Positions 56,196 through 64,000 of a stretch of 64,000 nucleotides of DNA are shown here, piece after piece. Source of the stretch: Phenylobacterium zucineum HLK1 (GTDB taxonomy: Bacteria > Pseudomonadota > Alphaproteobacteria > Caulobacterales > Caulobacteraceae); the NCBI RefSeq assembly GCF_000017265.1, contig NC_011144.1, forward strand, positions 2,954,001 to 3,018,000, given 5' to 3'. Numbering within the stretch: position 1 is the first letter of the stretch; every line of letters begins with the position of its first letter. Made by a program: the position numbers and the translations under genes. The notes under the pieces are model-generated. The model saw nothing but the letters and a program-made list of their open reading frames with translations, did not search any database and had not been told where the DNA came from.

Positions 56196-56251
56196 TTCGT
56201 TTCCCTCCGGGCGATGCGGGCGGACGCTGCGTCCGTCGACAAGGAAACGAA
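56196..56251 (-). promoter_or_regulatory. Nested stem-loop in the urcA-family gene leader
   Basis: TTCGTTTCC (56196-56204) pairs with GGAAACGAA (56243-56251), closing a loop that itself holds CGGACG-CTG-CGTCCG (56221-56235). In the mRNA the outer stem lies against the start codon and next to GGAGG, so it could control access of ribosomes. Confidence 0.45.
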
Positions 56252-56357
56252 TACTTCCGGTCTTCCGCGGAATCCCGTGAATAGGGGGTAATGACGCCGA
56301 TTTAAGAAAATTACGTCGGCGTAATACTTGAACCCTCTGTAATGTTCGATCGCAGCT

Positions 56358-56567
56358 TCAGTGCAAGGGCGGCGGCTCCACCACCGCCTCGTCCCACTCG
56401 CCCAGGTCGTCGCAGACCAGCACCACGCGCGGCTCCTCGGTGACGCGGGCATAGTCGCCCGCCGCCGCCAGCGCTTCGGCGCGGCTGTCGAAGCGGCCGA
56501 GTTCGCCGCCGTCGTCGTCCTGCAGAATCCAACAGCCCCCGTGGGCCACGACGCTCAGATCGAACAT
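56358..56567 (-). CDS. Small DUF2188-like protein
   Basis: 69 residues. FDLSVVAHGGCWILQDDDGGELG, followed by a helix (DSRAEALAAAGDYARV), is like DUF2188-type small alpha-beta proteins. GGGAGG lies 7 bases before the ATG. Function unknown. The assignment is by pattern only. Confidence 0.6.
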   Translation of the reverse strand: MFDLSVVAHGGCWILQDDDGGELGRFDSRAEALAAAGDYARVTEEPRVVLVCDDLGEWDEAVVEPPPLH

Positions 56568-56711
56568 CACAGGTCCTCCCCCGAGCGCCGTTCTCTCAGA
56601 TCGGCGCGCGCCGCGCACGAGGCTTCCGCGTCCCGGCCGTGCGACACGCAGGCGCACGGGCCAAAGGCGCGGGGCGAAAGCAGGGGGCGCCTGGATGCGC
56701 AGGCGCTGCGG

Positions 56712-56960
56712 TCAGCCTTCGCGGAAGTAGGGCTCGACCGGACCGGTCAGCTTCATGGTCAGGGGATTGCCCTTGCGGTCGCGGGAGTTGCCCACGGTGA
56801 CGCGGATCCACCCCTCGCTGACGCAGTATTCGTCGACGTTGGTCTTGTCCTCGCCCTTGAAGCGCACGCCCACGTTCCGGGCCAGCACCTCGGCGTCGTA
56901 GTAGGGGCTCGCCGGATCCACCGAGAGGCGGTCGGGCGGGGTGTCGGTGTTCTCGCTCAT
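56712..56960 (-). CDS. DUF3297 family protein
   Basis: 82 residues. DRLSVDPASPYYDAEVLARNVGVRF and DEYCVSEGWIRVTVGNSRDRKGNPL (in pieces) match DUF3297, a small alphaproteobacterial cytosolic family of unknown function. The ATG at 56960 begins SENTDTPPD. It ends the minus-strand run after the response regulator (54-base gap). Confidence 0.85.
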   Translation of the reverse strand: MSENTDTPPDRLSVDPASPYYDAEVLARNVGVRFKGEDKTNVDEYCVSEGWIRVTVGNSRDRKGNPLTMKLTGPVEPYFREG

Positions 56961-57013
56961 GCGCGCGAGGTCGCACAGAGCGGACGCCGGTTCAAGCGGC
57001 CGCAGCGCGCCTC

Positions 57014-57415
57014 TCACGCCTCGTTGTCGCCGGTGATCAGACGAAGCCGGCGAACCAGCTCGTCGGCCGGGAACGGCTTCTCGACGAAGGCGCTGCCCGG
57101 GACGCCGAACGCCCGGAACGAAGCCTCGCTGGAATCGCCGCTGACGTAGAGGACCGGCAGGGTCGGACGCATCTGGCGGGCGAACCGCGCGACGTCGAAG
57201 CCGGTGACACCGGGCCCCAGGTTCACGTCCACGACGAGGGCCGCGTACGCCATCACCCCGGACAGGGCCGAGAAGGCGCCGCGGTCGTTATGGATGCAGT
57301 GCGCCTCGTAGCCGGCGTCCTCGAGAATGTCCGTCACCAGCTCACAAAGCTGTTCGTCGTCGTCGACGACGAGGATCCGGCGGACGGGATCGACGCGGCG
57401 GGCTGCGGCGGCCAT
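57014..57415 (-). CDS. Single-domain response regulator
   Basis: 133 residues, all receiver domain: ILVVDDDEQLCELV (acidic pair), the phospho-acceptor Asp in ALVVDVNLGPGVTG, Ser in LYVSGDSS and Lys in FVEKPFPADEL. With no output domain, it would act by phosphotransfer or protein contact. No kinase is adjacent. An AGGGGG tract precedes the ATG at 57415. Confidence 0.85.
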   Translation of the reverse strand: MAAAARRVDPVRRILVVDDDEQLCELVTDILEDAGYEAHCIHNDRGAFSALSGVMAYAALVVDVNLGPGVTGFDVARFARQMRPTLPVLYVSGDSSEASFRAFGVPGSAFVEKPFPADELVRRLRLITGDNEA

Positions 57416-57535
57416 GGCGCCCCCTGCTGGCTGTACACCTCTGGTGCGGAATTTGTCTGCTAGCCGACATACAGAGTCGTCCAGCGAAGCCAACCCCAAA
57501 CAGAACAGCGTTCACAGATTCCGTCCGGCGGAGAG

Positions 57536-58111
57536 CTAGAGGATTCCCTCGATCAGGCCGCGCTGGAGGGCCTCGTCGGCGTCGAGATACCAGCCCGACT
57601 GCGCCCGCTCCAGGAGCTCGGCCAGGGGCACGGGGCTGCCTTCGATCAGCGTGGCGAAGTCCTGCTCCTCGATCCGCAGGCCCAGGTCGATCTCGCCGAG
57701 CAGCGCCTCCACCCGCGCCCGCTCCAGCAGCAGCGGCCCGTTCAGCTCCACCGCGCGGTTCAGCTGCCGGCAGTGGACCAGCAGGGCGCAACCGCGGGCG
57801 AGCCAGCGGTCACGACGGCCGAACGCCGACAGGACCGTCACCCCCGCCGAATAGACCATCGCCTTGCCGAGGAAGAGCGTCCGCCGTCCGGTGCGCTCCC
57901 GGAACAGCCGCACGTCGGCGGCGATCCGGCGGCCCACGTCGGCGTCGCCGCCGTTGGTGGTCAGCTCCAGCGTCAGGGGCTCGCCGCGATCCTCCGCGGC
58001 CGAGAGGCCTTCGAGGAAGGCGCGCAGCATCGCGTCGTCGACCGGGCCGTTCAGCCTCACGTTCGGCCGCGCCAGTTCGACCGGCGGCTTGGGGGCGGAA
58101 GCATCGTCCAT
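57536..58111 (-). CDS. ClpP/crotonase-like serine peptidase
   Basis: 191 residues. The AMVYSAGVTVLSAF region has the Ser of the ClpP-type YSAG motif, and LARGCALLVHCRQ the catalytic His; an Asp/Glu completing the triad could be in EIDLGLRIEEQD. It is shorter than normal ClpP and lacks its usual N terminus, so it is a ClpP-like (S14) relative, not the housekeeping enzyme. Substrate unknown. Followed upstream by the HupE pair. Confidence 0.75.
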   Translation of the reverse strand: MDDASAPKPPVELARPNVRLNGPVDDAMLRAFLEGLSAAEDRGEPLTLELTTNGGDADVGRRIAADVRLFRERTGRRTLFLGKAMVYSAGVTVLSAFGRRDRWLARGCALLVHCRQLNRAVELNGPLLLERARVEALLGEIDLGLRIEEQDFATLIEGSPVPLAELLERAQSGWYLDADEALQRGLIEGIL

Positions 58112-58156
58112 CCGTCCGCAACGCGCGGCGTTCCGATAGGCGCCGCGGACCGGCGC

Positions 58157-58741
58157 CTAGCGCGGTTTCGGCGTCTCGTAGGGTCGCAGCTCGTAGAATC
58201 CCGCCAGCTTCACCCGGATGGTGACAGGACGGGGCTCGAGATTGCGGAAGAACCAGCCGTGGAACCCGGCCATGGGGGCGACGAACCCGCCGTTCGCCAC
58301 CTTGGCCGCGCCGCCGGCGAGCGGATCCTCCACGCGGTAGGTCATCACCTCCATCCGCGGCTCGGGCAGGGTCTCGCCGTGGAAATCGGAATAGACCTCG
58401 CCGTCGGCCTCCCAGGCGTAGACGAAGCTCTGGCCGGGCTCCATCCACACCTTCCGCTCGACCTCGGCCCCGGGGCCGCCGCCCGCCTCGAGCCGGATTT
58501 CGAGCACGTCCGAGCGCCAGGGCGCCGGGGCAGGCCGGTGCACGGCCGCCGCCGCGGCGCTCTCCTCGGCGCTGAGGACCGCCGCCTGCTCGCCCGCCAG
58601 GCGCGTCAGGCCCGTCAGCCGCCCGAAGCCCGTTGGGTCACGGCCGTACTCCGCCGGCAGCACCACGAGCACCGTGACGGCCGCGGCGGCGACCAGCGCA
58701 GCCGCCGTCTGGCCCAGCAGCCTGCGTCGTTCGGGGCTCAT
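58157..58741 (-). CDS. Membrane-anchored protein of unknown function next to HupE
   Basis: 194 residues. One N-terminal membrane segment (LLGQTAAALVAAAAVTVLVVLP) and a periplasmic beta-rich domain (EVERKVWMEPGQSFVYAWEADGEVYSDFHGE; GFHGWFFRNLEPRPVTIRVKLAGFYEL). The ATG overlaps the HupE stop as ATGA, so the pair are coupled. I associate it with HupE-linked hypothetical proteins but do not recognise a named domain. Confidence 0.7.
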   Translation of the reverse strand: MSPERRRLLGQTAAALVAAAAVTVLVVLPAEYGRDPTGFGRLTGLTRLAGEQAAVLSAEESAAAAAVHRPAPAPWRSDVLEIRLEAGGGPGAEVERKVWMEPGQSFVYAWEADGEVYSDFHGETLPEPRMEVMTYRVEDPLAGGAAKVANGGFVAPMAGFHGWFFRNLEPRPVTIRVKLAGFYELRPYETPKPR

Positions 58742-59427
58742 GCGGCGCGCTCCAGGACAAAGCCGGCCATCTGCTGGCCGAAGAGGACGAAGCCCGCCGC
58801 CATCAGCAGGAGGTTGGCGGCGACAGCCTGCCGCGCGAAGCCGGCCGAGGCGCGCCACCAGGCCATGGCCACGAGAATGAGCGCCAGGGCCAGGATCTGT
58901 CCCGCCTCGACGCCGACGTTGAACGCCACCAGGTTCGCCAGGAGCCCGTCGGTCGACAGCCTCAGGTCCTGCAGCTTGGTCGCTAGGCCGAAGCCGTGGA
59001 CGAGACCGAAACCGAGGACGACCGCCCGGTTGTCCGGCTGGACCCCGAACCAGGTCCTGAAGGCCCCGAGGTTGTCCAGCGCCTTCCAGGCGACCGAGAG
59101 GCCGATGACGGCGTCCACGAGAAAGGCGTCGACGTGCAGCCCGCCCAGCACTCCGGCCAGCAGCGTCAGGCTGTGGCCGATGCTGAACATGGTGACGTAC
59201 AGCGCCACCGAGGACAGCCGATGCAGGAAGAAGATCACCCCGGCCAGGAACAGCAGGTGATCGTAGCCGGTCACCATGTGCTTGGCGCCCAGATAGAGGA
59301 ACGGGACGATCTGGGGGCCAGGGTTGGCCTGGATGAACGCCGCGTCCTTGTCTGCCACGCCATGCGCCAGCGCCAGCGCCGGCCAGGCCAGCATCACGGC
59401 CGTCAGCCCAAGAGTCCGGGTCCGCAT
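58738..59427 (-). CDS. HupE/UreJ family membrane protein
   Basis: 229 residues. A signal-like first segment ending ALAHGVADKD is followed by about six hydrophobic segments, with GYDHLLFLAGVIFFLH, FSIGHSLTLLAGVLGG and LVHGFGLATKLQ, conserved in HupE/UreJ proteins, which take part in nickel or other metal uptake. The start is the ATG at 59427. Confidence 0.82.
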   Translation of the reverse strand: MRTRTLGLTAVMLAWPALALAHGVADKDAAFIQANPGPQIVPFLYLGAKHMVTGYDHLLFLAGVIFFLHRLSSVALYVTMFSIGHSLTLLAGVLGGLHVDAFLVDAVIGLSVAWKALDNLGAFRTWFGVQPDNRAVVLGFGLVHGFGLATKLQDLRLSTDGLLANLVAFNVGVEAGQILALALILVAMAWWRASAGFARQAVAANLLLMAAGFVLFGQQMAGFVLERAA

Positions 59428-59518
59428 GCTTCCCCCTGCCCCGTCGCGCACAGCCTACACGGCCGGTTGACCGGCGCCACGGGGCGCCGTCTGTTCGGGC
59501 GCCATCGGGGGGGCTTCC

Positions 59519-61300
59519 ATGATCCGAGTTCTCGCCTGCGTCCTGGCGCTCGTCGCCTTCGCGCCCGCTCACGCCCAGAACGCGTCCGCCCAGACGGCGC
59601 CCGTCCGGCCGGCCGCCGACAGCTTCAAGGCGGTGCTGGCCGACCACTGGGCCTGGCATCTGCGGAACAATCCGGTGCAGGCCACGACGCTCGGCGTGCG
59701 CGACTACGACACGCAGTTGGGCGATCCCTCGCTGGCCGCCATGGACCGGCAGGCCGCCGAGGCCGCGGCCTTCATCCGGCGGCTCGACGCCATCCCCGCC
59801 GATCAGCTCTCCGCCGCCGACCGACTGAACCACGCGCTGCTGCGCCAGGACCTCGCCAACGAGGTGGAGAAGAACCGGCACGTGCAGCGGGCCATCCTGT
59901 TCTCGAACCGCCGCGGCTGGCACCTCAACTTCGCCCGCCTGGGCGAGCGCGTGCCGCTGTTCAACCTGGCCGACTTCGAGAGCTATCTCGCCCGGCTGGC
60001 CGCCTATCCCGAGTACAACCGCAGGGCCATCGAGACCACGCGCAGCCTGGTGAAGGCCGGCGCCACCCACCCCTGCGCCGCCATGGTCGGCTTCGAGCGC
60101 GGCATCGCCGTGCACATCGTGGACGATCCCGCCAGGTCCGACCTCTACGCCCCGTTCCTGAAACCCCGCCCGGCCAGCATCACCGAGGCGCAGTGGGCGG
60201 CCCTGTCCGAGCGGGCGCGCGGCCTGATCGCGACCGCGATCGTCCCCGCCTACCGCGAGCTCCACGACTTCTACCGCTCCGAGTACGCGCCGAAGTGCCG
60301 CCAGACCTTCGGCGACGCCGGGATGCCCGGCGGGCGCGAATGGTACGCCTACCGGGTCCGGCTGATGACCACGACCGACCGGACGCCCGAGGAGATCCAC
60401 CAGCTCGGCCTCTCGGAAGTGGCCCGCATCCGCGCCGAGATGGACGCCGTCGTAAAGCGCTCGGGCTTTGCGGGCGACCGCGCCGCCTATGTCGAGCACC
60501 TGCGCACCGATCCGCGCTATTACCCGAAGACGCCCGAGGAGCTGATGGCGGTCGCCTCGGTGCTGGCCAAGCGCATCGACGGCGAGATGCCCAAGCTGTT
60601 CGGCCGCCTGCCCCGCCTCCCCTACACGGTGAAGGAGGTGCCGGCCGCCACCGCGCCAGGCACCACTACGGCCTACTACACCCGCGGTTCGCTGACGGGC
60701 GCCGTCCCGGGCATCTACTGGGTCAACACCTCCAAGCTGGACCAGCGGCCGCTGTTCGAGATGCCGGCGCTCACCGTCCACGAGGCGGTCCCCGGCCACC
60801 ACCAGCAGCTCTCGATCCAGGGCGAGCTCGACCTGCCCGAGTTCCGCAAGCACGCGGTCAACTTCACCGTCTTCACCGAGGGCTGGGGCCTCTATTCCGA
60901 GCGCCTGGGCATCGACATGGGGCTCTACGACACGCCCGAGAAGGACTTCGGCCGCCTCTCGTACGAGATGTGGCGCGCCGCCCGCCTGGTGGTCGACACC
61001 GGCCTGCACGCCAAGGGCTGGACCCGCGACCAGGCGGTGCAGTTCATGCTCGAGAACACCGCCCTCTCGCGCGGCAACATCGAGGCCGAGGTGAACCGCT
61101 ACATGGTCGATAGCGGCCAGGCGCTGGCCTACAAGCACGGCGAGCTCAAGATCCGCGAGCTGCGCGAGCGCGCCGAGCGCGAGCTGGGCGCCGACTTCGA
61201 CCTGCGGGCCTTCCACGACGCGGTGCTGGAGAACGGCGAAGTCCCCCTCGACGTGCTGGACCGGCACGTCACCGCCTGGATCGCCGCGCGGAAGCGTTAG
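59519..61300 (+). CDS. DUF885 family metallopeptidase-like protein, exported
   Basis: 593 residues. Signal peptide at residues 1-20 (ending AHAQ). The DUF885 domain carries an HExxxHH-like zinc site (LTVHEAVPGHHQQLS near residue 425) and a downstream Glu in FTEGWGLYSE, the usual pattern of this M32/thermolysin-like family. It probably cleaves peptides in the periplasm. A run of seven G lies just before GCTTCC and the ATG, giving the ribosome site. Confidence 0.87.
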   Translation: MIRVLACVLALVAFAPAHAQNASAQTAPVRPAADSFKAVLADHWAWHLRNNPVQATTLGVRDYDTQLGDPSLAAMDRQAAEAAAFIRRLDAIPADQLSAADRLNHALLRQDLANEVEKNRHVQRAILFSNRRGWHLNFARLGERVPLFNLADFESYLARLAAYPEYNRRAIETTRSLVKAGATHPCAAMVGFERGIAVHIVDDPARSDLYAPFLKPRPASITEAQWAALSERARGLIATAIVPAYRELHDFYRSEYAPKCRQTFGDAGMPGGREWYAYRVRLMTTTDRTPEEIHQLGLSEVARIRAEMDAVVKRSGFAGDRAAYVEHLRTDPRYYPKTPEELMAVASVLAKRIDGEMPKLFGRLPRLPYTVKEVPAATAPGTTTAYYTRGSLTGAVPGIYWVNTSKLDQRPLFEMPALTVHEAVPGHHQQLSIQGELDLPEFRKHAVNFTVFTEGWGLYSERLGIDMGLYDTPEKDFGRLSYEMWRAARLVVDTGLHAKGWTRDQAVQFMLENTALSRGNIEAEVNRYMVDSGQALAYKHGELKIRELRERAERELGADFDLRAFHDAVLENGEVPLDVLDRHVTAWIAARKR

Positions 61301-61359
61301 CCCGGCGCAGAATCGCCCGCCGGATTGCCAAGCCTCGCGCCGCCCTGTTCAAAGGCGGC

Positions 61360-63579
61360 ATGAAGCTCCTGATCGCCGCCCTCGCGGCCGCCGTGCTCGC
61401 CGCGCCCGCGGCGCACGCCGAACAGCTCCCGCCCCCCGTTCCGGCCAAGCGGGTCTTCGAAAGCCCCGACCTGAACGGCCCCCGCGCCCGCGGCGTGAAG
61501 CTCTCGCCGGACGGGCGGTCGGTGACCTACATCAAGGTCCGCGCCGACGACCTCACGGTCACCGACCTGTGGATCGCCGACGTGGCCGGCGGCGAGCCGC
61601 GGATGCTGATCGACGGCAAGCGGCTGGCGCCCGAGGCGCGCGAGCTGTCCGAGGCCGAAAAGGCGCGGCGCGAGCGGGCCGGCGTCGCGACCCGCGGGGT
61701 GGTGGACTACGAGTGGGACAGCCAGGGCCGGCTGATCCTGGCCCCCGTCGAGGGCGACCTCTACATCTATGACCTCGGTTCGGGCCAGGTCCGCCGTCTG
61801 ACCCGCACGCCGGGCGACGAGATCGACGCCAAGGTCTCGCCGAAGGGCTCCTTCGTCTCCTACGTCCGCGACGACGATCTCTATGTCACGCCCGCGGCCG
61901 GCGGCGCCGAGCGCGCCCTGACCCAGGGCGGCACGGAGCTGAAGAGCTGGGGGACCGCCGAGTTCATCGCGCAGGAGGAGATGGACCGCCACACCGGCTA
62001 CTGGTGGAGCCCGGACGAGGCGCGCATCGCCGTCGCCCACGTCGACCAGACGGGCGTCGACATCGTGGAGCGGCCCGAGGTGGGCGCGACGGGCGCCAAG
62101 GTCGTGGCCCAACGCTATCCGCGGGTCGGCCGGCCGAACGCGGTCGTCACGCTCTATGTCCAGGACGTCGCCACCGGCGCGCGCACGAAGGTCGACCTGG
62201 GCGACGATCCGGACATCTACCTCGCCCGCGTGGACTGGTCGAAGGACGGGCGCACGCTCTACGTCCAGCGCCAGAGCCGCGACCAGCGCCGGTTGGACCT
62301 GATCGCCGTCGACCCCGCCACCGGCAAGGGCCGCGTGATCCTTTCCGAGACCAGCCCGCACTGGGTCGACATCACCGACGACTTCAAGCCGCTGTCCGAC
62401 GGGACCTTCCTGTGGTCATCCGAGAAATCGGGCTTCCGCCATCTCTACCTGCACCGCGCCGACGGCCGGTTGATCCGGCAGGTGACGAAGGGCGCCTGGC
62501 CCGTGGCCGAGCTCCGGGGGGTGGACGAGGCCCGCGGCGTGGCGATCTTCACCGCCAACCGGGACCTGCCCATCGAGCGCCGCCTGTATGAGGTCTCGTA
62601 CCGCGCGCCCGCCGAGCCCCGGGCGCTGACGCCCGCCGGCGGCTGGTGGAGTGCCGAGGTGGCCCGGGCCGGCGGCGCCTTCGTCGGCACGTTCGAAGCC
62701 CCGCAGACCCCGCCCCAGACCGCGCTCTACCGCGCCGACGGGACTCGCGTGCGCTGGATCGAGGAGAACCGTCTGGCCGAGGGCCACCCTTTCCACCCCT
62801 ACGCAGCGCGGCTGCGCACGCCCGAGTACGGGACCATCAAGGCCGCCGACGGCAGCCCCCTGTGGTGGTCGCTGCGCACGCCGCCGGGATTCGACCCGGC
62901 GAAGAAGCATCCCGTGATCGTGCAGGTCTACGGCGGCCCCGGCAGCGCGCGGGTCACTCGCGGCTGGCAGAACCCCGAGGACCAGATCCTGCTGGACGCC
63001 GGCTACATCCTCTTCAAGCTGGACAACCGCGGCACGCCCAACCGGTCCACGGCCTTCAAGACCGCCATCGACCGCAAGCTCGGCCAGCTCGAGGTCGACG
63101 ACCAGATCGCGGGGGCGCAGTTCCTGAAGACCCTGCCCTATGTCGATCCCGAGCGGATCGGCGTCACCGGCTGGTCCTACGGCGGCTACATGACCCTGCT
63201 GCTGCTCACCGCGCCGGACAGCCCGTTCAAGGCCGGCGTCGCGGGCGCCCCGGTCACCGACTGGACGCTCTACGACACCCACTACACAGAACGGTTCATG
63301 GGCACGCCCAAGGACAACCCCGAGGGCTACGAGAGGTCCGAGGTCGTCCGGCGGCTGGACCGCCTGCCGGCCGGCTCGCTGCTGCTGATCCACGGCATGG
63401 CCGACGACAACGTGACCTTCGACCACGCCACGCGGGTGATGTTCGACCTGCAGGCCCGGGGCGTCCCCTTCGAGACCATGGTCTATCCCGGCCTGCGCCA
63501 TCGCGGCGGCTGGACGCCCATGAACCGCCTGCACCGGGCCATGCAGACCCTGGAGTTCTTCGACCGCAAGCTCCGGTAG
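61360..63579 (+). CDS. S9 family dipeptidyl peptidase (DPP IV type), exported
   Basis: 739 residues. Signal peptide at residues 1-21 (ending AHAE). The beta-propeller (DPPIV_N) fills residues 50-480 and the catalytic domain follows with the serine in GWSYGGYMTLLLL, the Asp in HGMADDNVTF and the His in LRHRGGWT. The Glu pair of DPP IV type enzymes is in EFIAQEEMDRHTGYWW. It would cut X-Pro dipeptides from peptides. It lies 59 bases after the DUF885 gene, also on the plus strand, so a peptide-utilisation unit is likely. Confidence 0.92.
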   Translation: MKLLIAALAAAVLAAPAAHAEQLPPPVPAKRVFESPDLNGPRARGVKLSPDGRSVTYIKVRADDLTVTDLWIADVAGGEPRMLIDGKRLAPEARELSEAEKARRERAGVATRGVVDYEWDSQGRLILAPVEGDLYIYDLGSGQVRRLTRTPGDEIDAKVSPKGSFVSYVRDDDLYVTPAAGGAERALTQGGTELKSWGTAEFIAQEEMDRHTGYWWSPDEARIAVAHVDQTGVDIVERPEVGATGAKVVAQRYPRVGRPNAVVTLYVQDVATGARTKVDLGDDPDIYLARVDWSKDGRTLYVQRQSRDQRRLDLIAVDPATGKGRVILSETSPHWVDITDDFKPLSDGTFLWSSEKSGFRHLYLHRADGRLIRQVTKGAWPVAELRGVDEARGVAIFTANRDLPIERRLYEVSYRAPAEPRALTPAGGWWSAEVARAGGAFVGTFEAPQTPPQTALYRADGTRVRWIEENRLAEGHPFHPYAARLRTPEYGTIKAADGSPLWWSLRTPPGFDPAKKHPVIVQVYGGPGSARVTRGWQNPEDQILLDAGYILFKLDNRGTPNRSTAFKTAIDRKLGQLEVDDQIAGAQFLKTLPYVDPERIGVTGWSYGGYMTLLLLTAPDSPFKAGVAGAPVTDWTLYDTHYTERFMGTPKDNPEGYERSEVVRRLDRLPAGSLLLIHGMADDNVTFDHATRVMFDLQARGVPFETMVYPGLRHRGGWTPMNRLHRAMQTLEFFDRKLR

Positions 63580-63589
63580 GCCTTCTCCC

Positions 63590-64000
63590 CTACTTCGGCT
63601 TGCGGAACTTCATCGCGAACTGGTCGGTGCGGCCGCGGATCGAGGGATCGAACACCGAGGCCGTCAGCGGATCCTCGGGGTTGCGCAGGAGCTGGGTCTC
63701 GCCCTCGAACTTGAAGCCCGCCGCCTCGACCTCCTGGCGCACGATGGCGGGATCGATCCGGTGGACCTTCATCGCCGGCTCGAGGCCCGAGCCGGCGGTC
63801 GCGGCGTGGTCGACAATCACGTAGAGGCCGCCGGGCTTCAGCGACTTATAGATCTCGGCGTTCACCTGGCCGGCCCATTCCTTGGGGAACGGGGTCAGGT
63901 GCAGGTCGTGGTAGTTCTGGACAGTGAACACCAGGTCCAGCCCGTCGGGCAGGTCCAGCGCGCCCAGGCTCTCGCGGCTGGCGGTGACGTTCTTGTAGTC
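63590..64000 (-). CDS. Class I SAM-dependent methyltransferase-like protein (COG4798 type), partial
   Basis: 137 residues from the window edge to the stop; the N terminus continues beyond 64000. FTVQNYHDLHLTPFPKEWAG, LKPGGLYVIVDHAA, KVHRIDPAIVRQEVEAAGF and FEGETQLLRNPED match the predicted methyltransferase family COG4798. The SAM-binding glycine loop would be off the edge. Confidence 0.85.
   Translation of the reverse strand, partial: DYKNVTASRESLGALDLPDGLDLVFTVQNYHDLHLTPFPKEWAGQVNAEIYKSLKPGGLYVIVDHAATAGSGLEPAMKVHRIDPAIVRQEVEAAGFKFEGETQLLRNPEDPLTASVFDPSIRGRTDQFAMKFRKPK

Noticed and set aside
59507..59513. Run of seven G before the DUF885 gene as a phase-variation tract
   Set aside because: It forms the ribosome site and is short; no coding frame would change with its length.
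58157..61267. 1036-codon open frame on the minus strand reaching over the DUF885 gene
   Set aside because: Only its last 195 codons are a real gene; the rest is the mirror of the DUF885 and HupE genes.

Overview
The window is a gene-dense stretch of very GC-rich chromosome from an alphaproteobacterium, most likely a Caulobacterales member close to Phenylobacterium or Caulobacter. The pointers are the dnaG-rpoD pair, carB followed by greA, a pseudaminic acid (flagellin sugar) locus, an UrcA-family protein, a large TonB-dependent receptor, several small Caulobacterales-type proteins, and a promoter with a GCTATATC -10 box of the Caulobacter housekeeping type. It looks like core chromosome: I see no insertion sequence, prophage, CRISPR array, tRNA or rRNA.

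Layout. 1-6 kb: the end of a serine beta-lactamase-like hydrolase, small secreted and flagellar-like proteins, a cytochrome c lipoprotein, a DUF6152 pair, a putative 2OG-Fe(II) oxygenase and an M28 peptidase. 6-10.3 kb: rpoD and dnaG. 10.4-12.3 kb: an ECF41-type sigma factor operon with its probable autoregulated promoter. 12.3-24.3 kb: carA and carB, lying apart in opposite orientations and flanking small enzymes, a cupin/ECF sigma/anti-sigma operon and a TonB-dependent receptor. 24.3-27.5 kb: GNAT, SDR, P-loop kinase, GST and greA. 27.5-37.6 kb: a glycan locus with pseG, pseH, pseI, an ELM1-like protein, a GT61 enzyme, a TPR glycosyltransferase resembling FlmG, a TPR/SPINDLY-type transferase, a PhyH-type dioxygenase and an SpsF-like cytidylyltransferase. 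37.6-43 kb: a tiny glycine-zipper membrane protein, trxB, a SleB-type hydrolase and a hybrid histidine kinase. 43-46.7 kb: nadA-nadB-nadC behind a well-formed promoter and two copies of one palindrome. 46.7-53.6 kb: small lipoproteins, DUF1622 and DUF421 membrane proteins, a DJ-1/GlxA divergent pair, a second SleB-type hydrolase and an epoxide-hydrolase-like enzyme. 53.6-64 kb: cytochrome b561, a crystallin-fold protein, pirin, UrcA, a response regulator, a ClpP-like protein, HupE, a DUF885 metallopeptidase, an S9 dipeptidyl peptidase and a partial methyltransferase.

How genes work together. CarA and CarB form carbamoyl-phosphate synthetase. NadA, NadB and NadC form the whole aspartate-to-nicotinate-mononucleotide route. 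PseG, PseH and PseI cover the middle and late steps of pseudaminic acid synthesis; pseB, pseC and a canonical pseF are not here and should lie elsewhere. The nearby TPR transferases are candidates for moving the sugar to flagellin.

The most interesting signals are regulatory. They are the TGTCACA-N16-CGTC promoter in front of the ECF41 operon, the paired TGCTC-N5-GAGCA operators before nadA, several hairpins that overlap ribosome binding sites or start codons, and possible EcfG-type promoters before small stress-like genes. The DnaG primase has lost all four zinc ligands.
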